From Chalciporus piperatus (taxonomy: Eukaryota > Basidiomycota > Agaricomycetes > Boletales > Boletaceae), in assembly GCA_038093975.1 (NCBI GenBank), contig JBBPTG010000006.1:310001-374000 (forward strand): a DNA stretch of 64,000 nt, given 5' to 3'. The notes under the pieces were generated by a model. That model was not told where the DNA came from. It did not search any database and saw only the letters and a list, made by a program, of their open reading frames with translations. The translations under genes and the position numbers were made by a program. Each line of letters begins with the position of its first letter. Within the stretch, counting starts at the first letter, position 1. Shown here piece by piece: positions 62,547 through 64,000 of the stretch.

Positions 62547-63640
62547 ATGCACGATGCACTCCTGATTGTCGAGGTGCTGGAGCTCATCATCAACTGGTTA
62601 GCAGAAGACACCATCTTGCATGGAACACAGATAAGGCGGGTGCGTGCCCTTTCTGTGCATTCTCCAAGCCCGCACTTCATGCTGCCTAGAGTCTATCATG
62701 CTCTGCCTGCCTGGTAACGGGCTCGTTGAACCTGAATACGATGTCGCCCGCAGCCCCTAGTGAAGGGTGAACGACTGTCTTCATCCGACTCTTGGGTGTG
62801 CCTAGGGGAGACTACCCGCAGCCTGAGGTCAGGCAGGTTCAGGCCCATACTTCTCACGAGCAAATTAGTACTCGTTCAGCGATGCATCGATGAAGAATGG
62901 AGCCATCCTGACGTTATCTCTGCGGGGTTTACTGCTTCGCACCATGGCACTATAGTACTGCCTAACCTGTGAGTGGTGCTATCCAGATTACACCCGGGCC
63001 ATGATGACTTCCATCCGGCCGCTTCTCAGCCCTTACTGGTCCATCTTCATATTCACTTTGCCGATGGTTCTGTGTCGTTTCAGCTATTCATCAAGATTTC
63101 TTTAAAATATAAATCCTCCGTCTGTGACAACTGCAATCTCGCGCGCCTTTCCTGCGATTTCCACGACAATCGTCACTGCGATGGATTAGGCTTCACTCCT
63201 CTTCACTCGCTTGACGCGAAAAATTCCAGCCCACCGCTCGTTACTTTTCTGTCAGGCTCTGAGCCCACTACTATGCTTTAATCACCCTTCCAAGTTCGAA
63301 TTCGTTCCCACAAACTCGATTTCCTTGGATGCAGAGCTCGCTCAATTAGCCCGTGCATGGCCTGATCTGGAGACATTAAAAGTAAACTACAGCTTCTTGG
63401 CTATGAAGACCGTTCCGTCAACCGCGATGGAGGAACACCGGAGGTCCGTAACAAGGAAATAGCGACCCTCTCACTGATCGATTCGCCCATCCAAAAACCC
63501 GTTTCGAAAGTCACAGAATTCCTAATCAAGCACGCACCTTACCTGACTCGCTTGGCGGCGTGATTTTAGAGGAAAGTGATACAGAATCTTTAAGAACCTT
63601 CGAGGAAAAAGGTTAGCCGTCAGATTCAATAAATGAAACG
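62547..63640 (+). pseudogene. F-box/LRR protein, array copy 2 (decayed)
   Basis: Related to copy 1 over its whole length but broken. The start at 62547 reads MHDALLIVEVLELIINWLAE and then loses the frame at about 62720. Later matches to copy 1 (LVHLHIHFADGS, SELAQLARAWPDLETLKVN) lie in different frames with stops, and large parts are missing (the copy is about 650 bases shorter). The promoter block TTCAGCGCCTGCAGGACA is also duplicated. The end near 63640 corresponds to the RNLYESLWQK region of copy 1. Confidence 0.85.
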
Positions 63641-63735
63641 GGGGGTGCTCTACTTTGACTTTTAGAGTACGGTGGCTGTTCGTCCAATTAGTACGAGTTG
63701 TTCATGTTATCCCCTATCCTATCAATTGACCAGTC

Positions 63736-64000
63736 ATGCACAGGGCACTCCTGATTTCTGAGGTTCTTGACCTCATCTTCAACAAACTAGTCGAAGAAGA
63801 CCCCTTCTTTCGTTCAACAGTAGATTCACGCCTGGACACTTATCATGCGGATCAGCGTGCCTTTGCCGGACTTGCAAGAACCTGCCGTGCCTTTTCCGAA
63901 CCCGCGCTCAATGCTCTTTGGAAAACGCTAGATACACTAAATCCTTTAATTCGATGTCTACCTAACAGAGGGCCATTTGAAGAAACAAGTGTGGATGGGA
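63736..64000 (+). CDS. F-box/LRR-type protein (array copy 3, partial)
   Basis: Runs off the window. The start at 63736 gives MHRALLISEVLDLIFNKLVE, then RAFAGLARTCRAFSEPALNA and LWKTLDTLNPLIRCLPNR, and is open to base 64000. The intron donor of copy 1 would come just beyond the last base. The spacing between the three starts is about 1.9 and 1.2 kb. Whether the rest is intact is unknown. Confidence 0.8.
   Translation, partial: MHRALLISEVLDLIFNKLVEEDPFFRSTVDSRLDTYHADQRAFAGLARTCRAFSEPALNALWKTLDTLNPLIRCLPNRGPFEETSVDG

Overview
The window reads as nuclear DNA of a basidiomycete fungus, most likely an agaricomycete. The genes are dense and on both strands. Almost all are broken by many short introns (about 45-70 bases, GT-AG), some exons are only 7-19 bases, and the families present (velvet factor, makorin, large F-box/LRR family, lactonase-like metallo-beta-lactamases, RecQ-like helicase remnants) are typical of mushroom-forming fungi. 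No rRNA, tRNA, CRISPR array or bacterial-style operon was recognised. Because of the introns, start, end and strand are given for each locus and the exon joins were worked out by hand at the places that matter.

Layout. 1-1299: end of an FAD monooxygenase. 1577-7353: mitoferrin (-), xanthine phosphoribosyltransferase (-), Pol III subunit RPC53 (+), TFIID/SAGA subunit TAF10 (+). 8051-17202: vacuolar fusion factor CCZ1 (-), a DUSP-type ubiquitin protease (-), and, from a short shared promoter, dihydroxyacetone kinase (+). 17538-25000: a ZAP1-like zinc-responsive factor (+), a CTP:phosphocholine cytidylyltransferase-like protein that has lost its catalytic signature (-), and three tandem metallo-beta-lactamase/lactonase paralogues (-). 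25320-36229: tRNA-splicing endonuclease SEN2 (+), a BRCT-less ATP-dependent DNA ligase (+), SAGA subunit ADA1 (-), makorin E3 ligase (+), carboxypeptidase S-like M20 peptidase (-). 36781-50869: BEM3-like PX-PH-RhoGAP (-), Fe-S L-serine dehydratase (+), cyclin (+), P-loop kinase (+), mitochondrial TPR protein (-), TIM23 (+). 51381-57977: velvet protein (+), CYSTM peptide gene (+), cytochrome c1 (+), THP3/LENG8-type SAC3 protein (+).

58702-64000 is an accessory region. It holds a 1.6-kb transposon with perfect 106-bp terminal inverted repeats and a 9-bp target duplication, carrying a decayed RecQ-like helicase gene. Immediately after it lies a tandem array of three F-box/LRR genes: one intact, one decayed, and one running off the window.

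Most genes are unrelated housekeeping functions and I see no single pathway cluster. Loose themes are mitochondrial function (mitoferrin, TIM23, cytochrome c1, TPR protein, serine dehydratase), SAGA/TFIID transcription (TAF10, ADA1), and metal handling (mitoferrin, ZAP1-like factor). The most unusual loci are the TIR element with its captured helicase, the cytidylyltransferase pseudoenzyme, the lactonase triplet, and the Fe-S serine dehydratase with its terminal cysteine.
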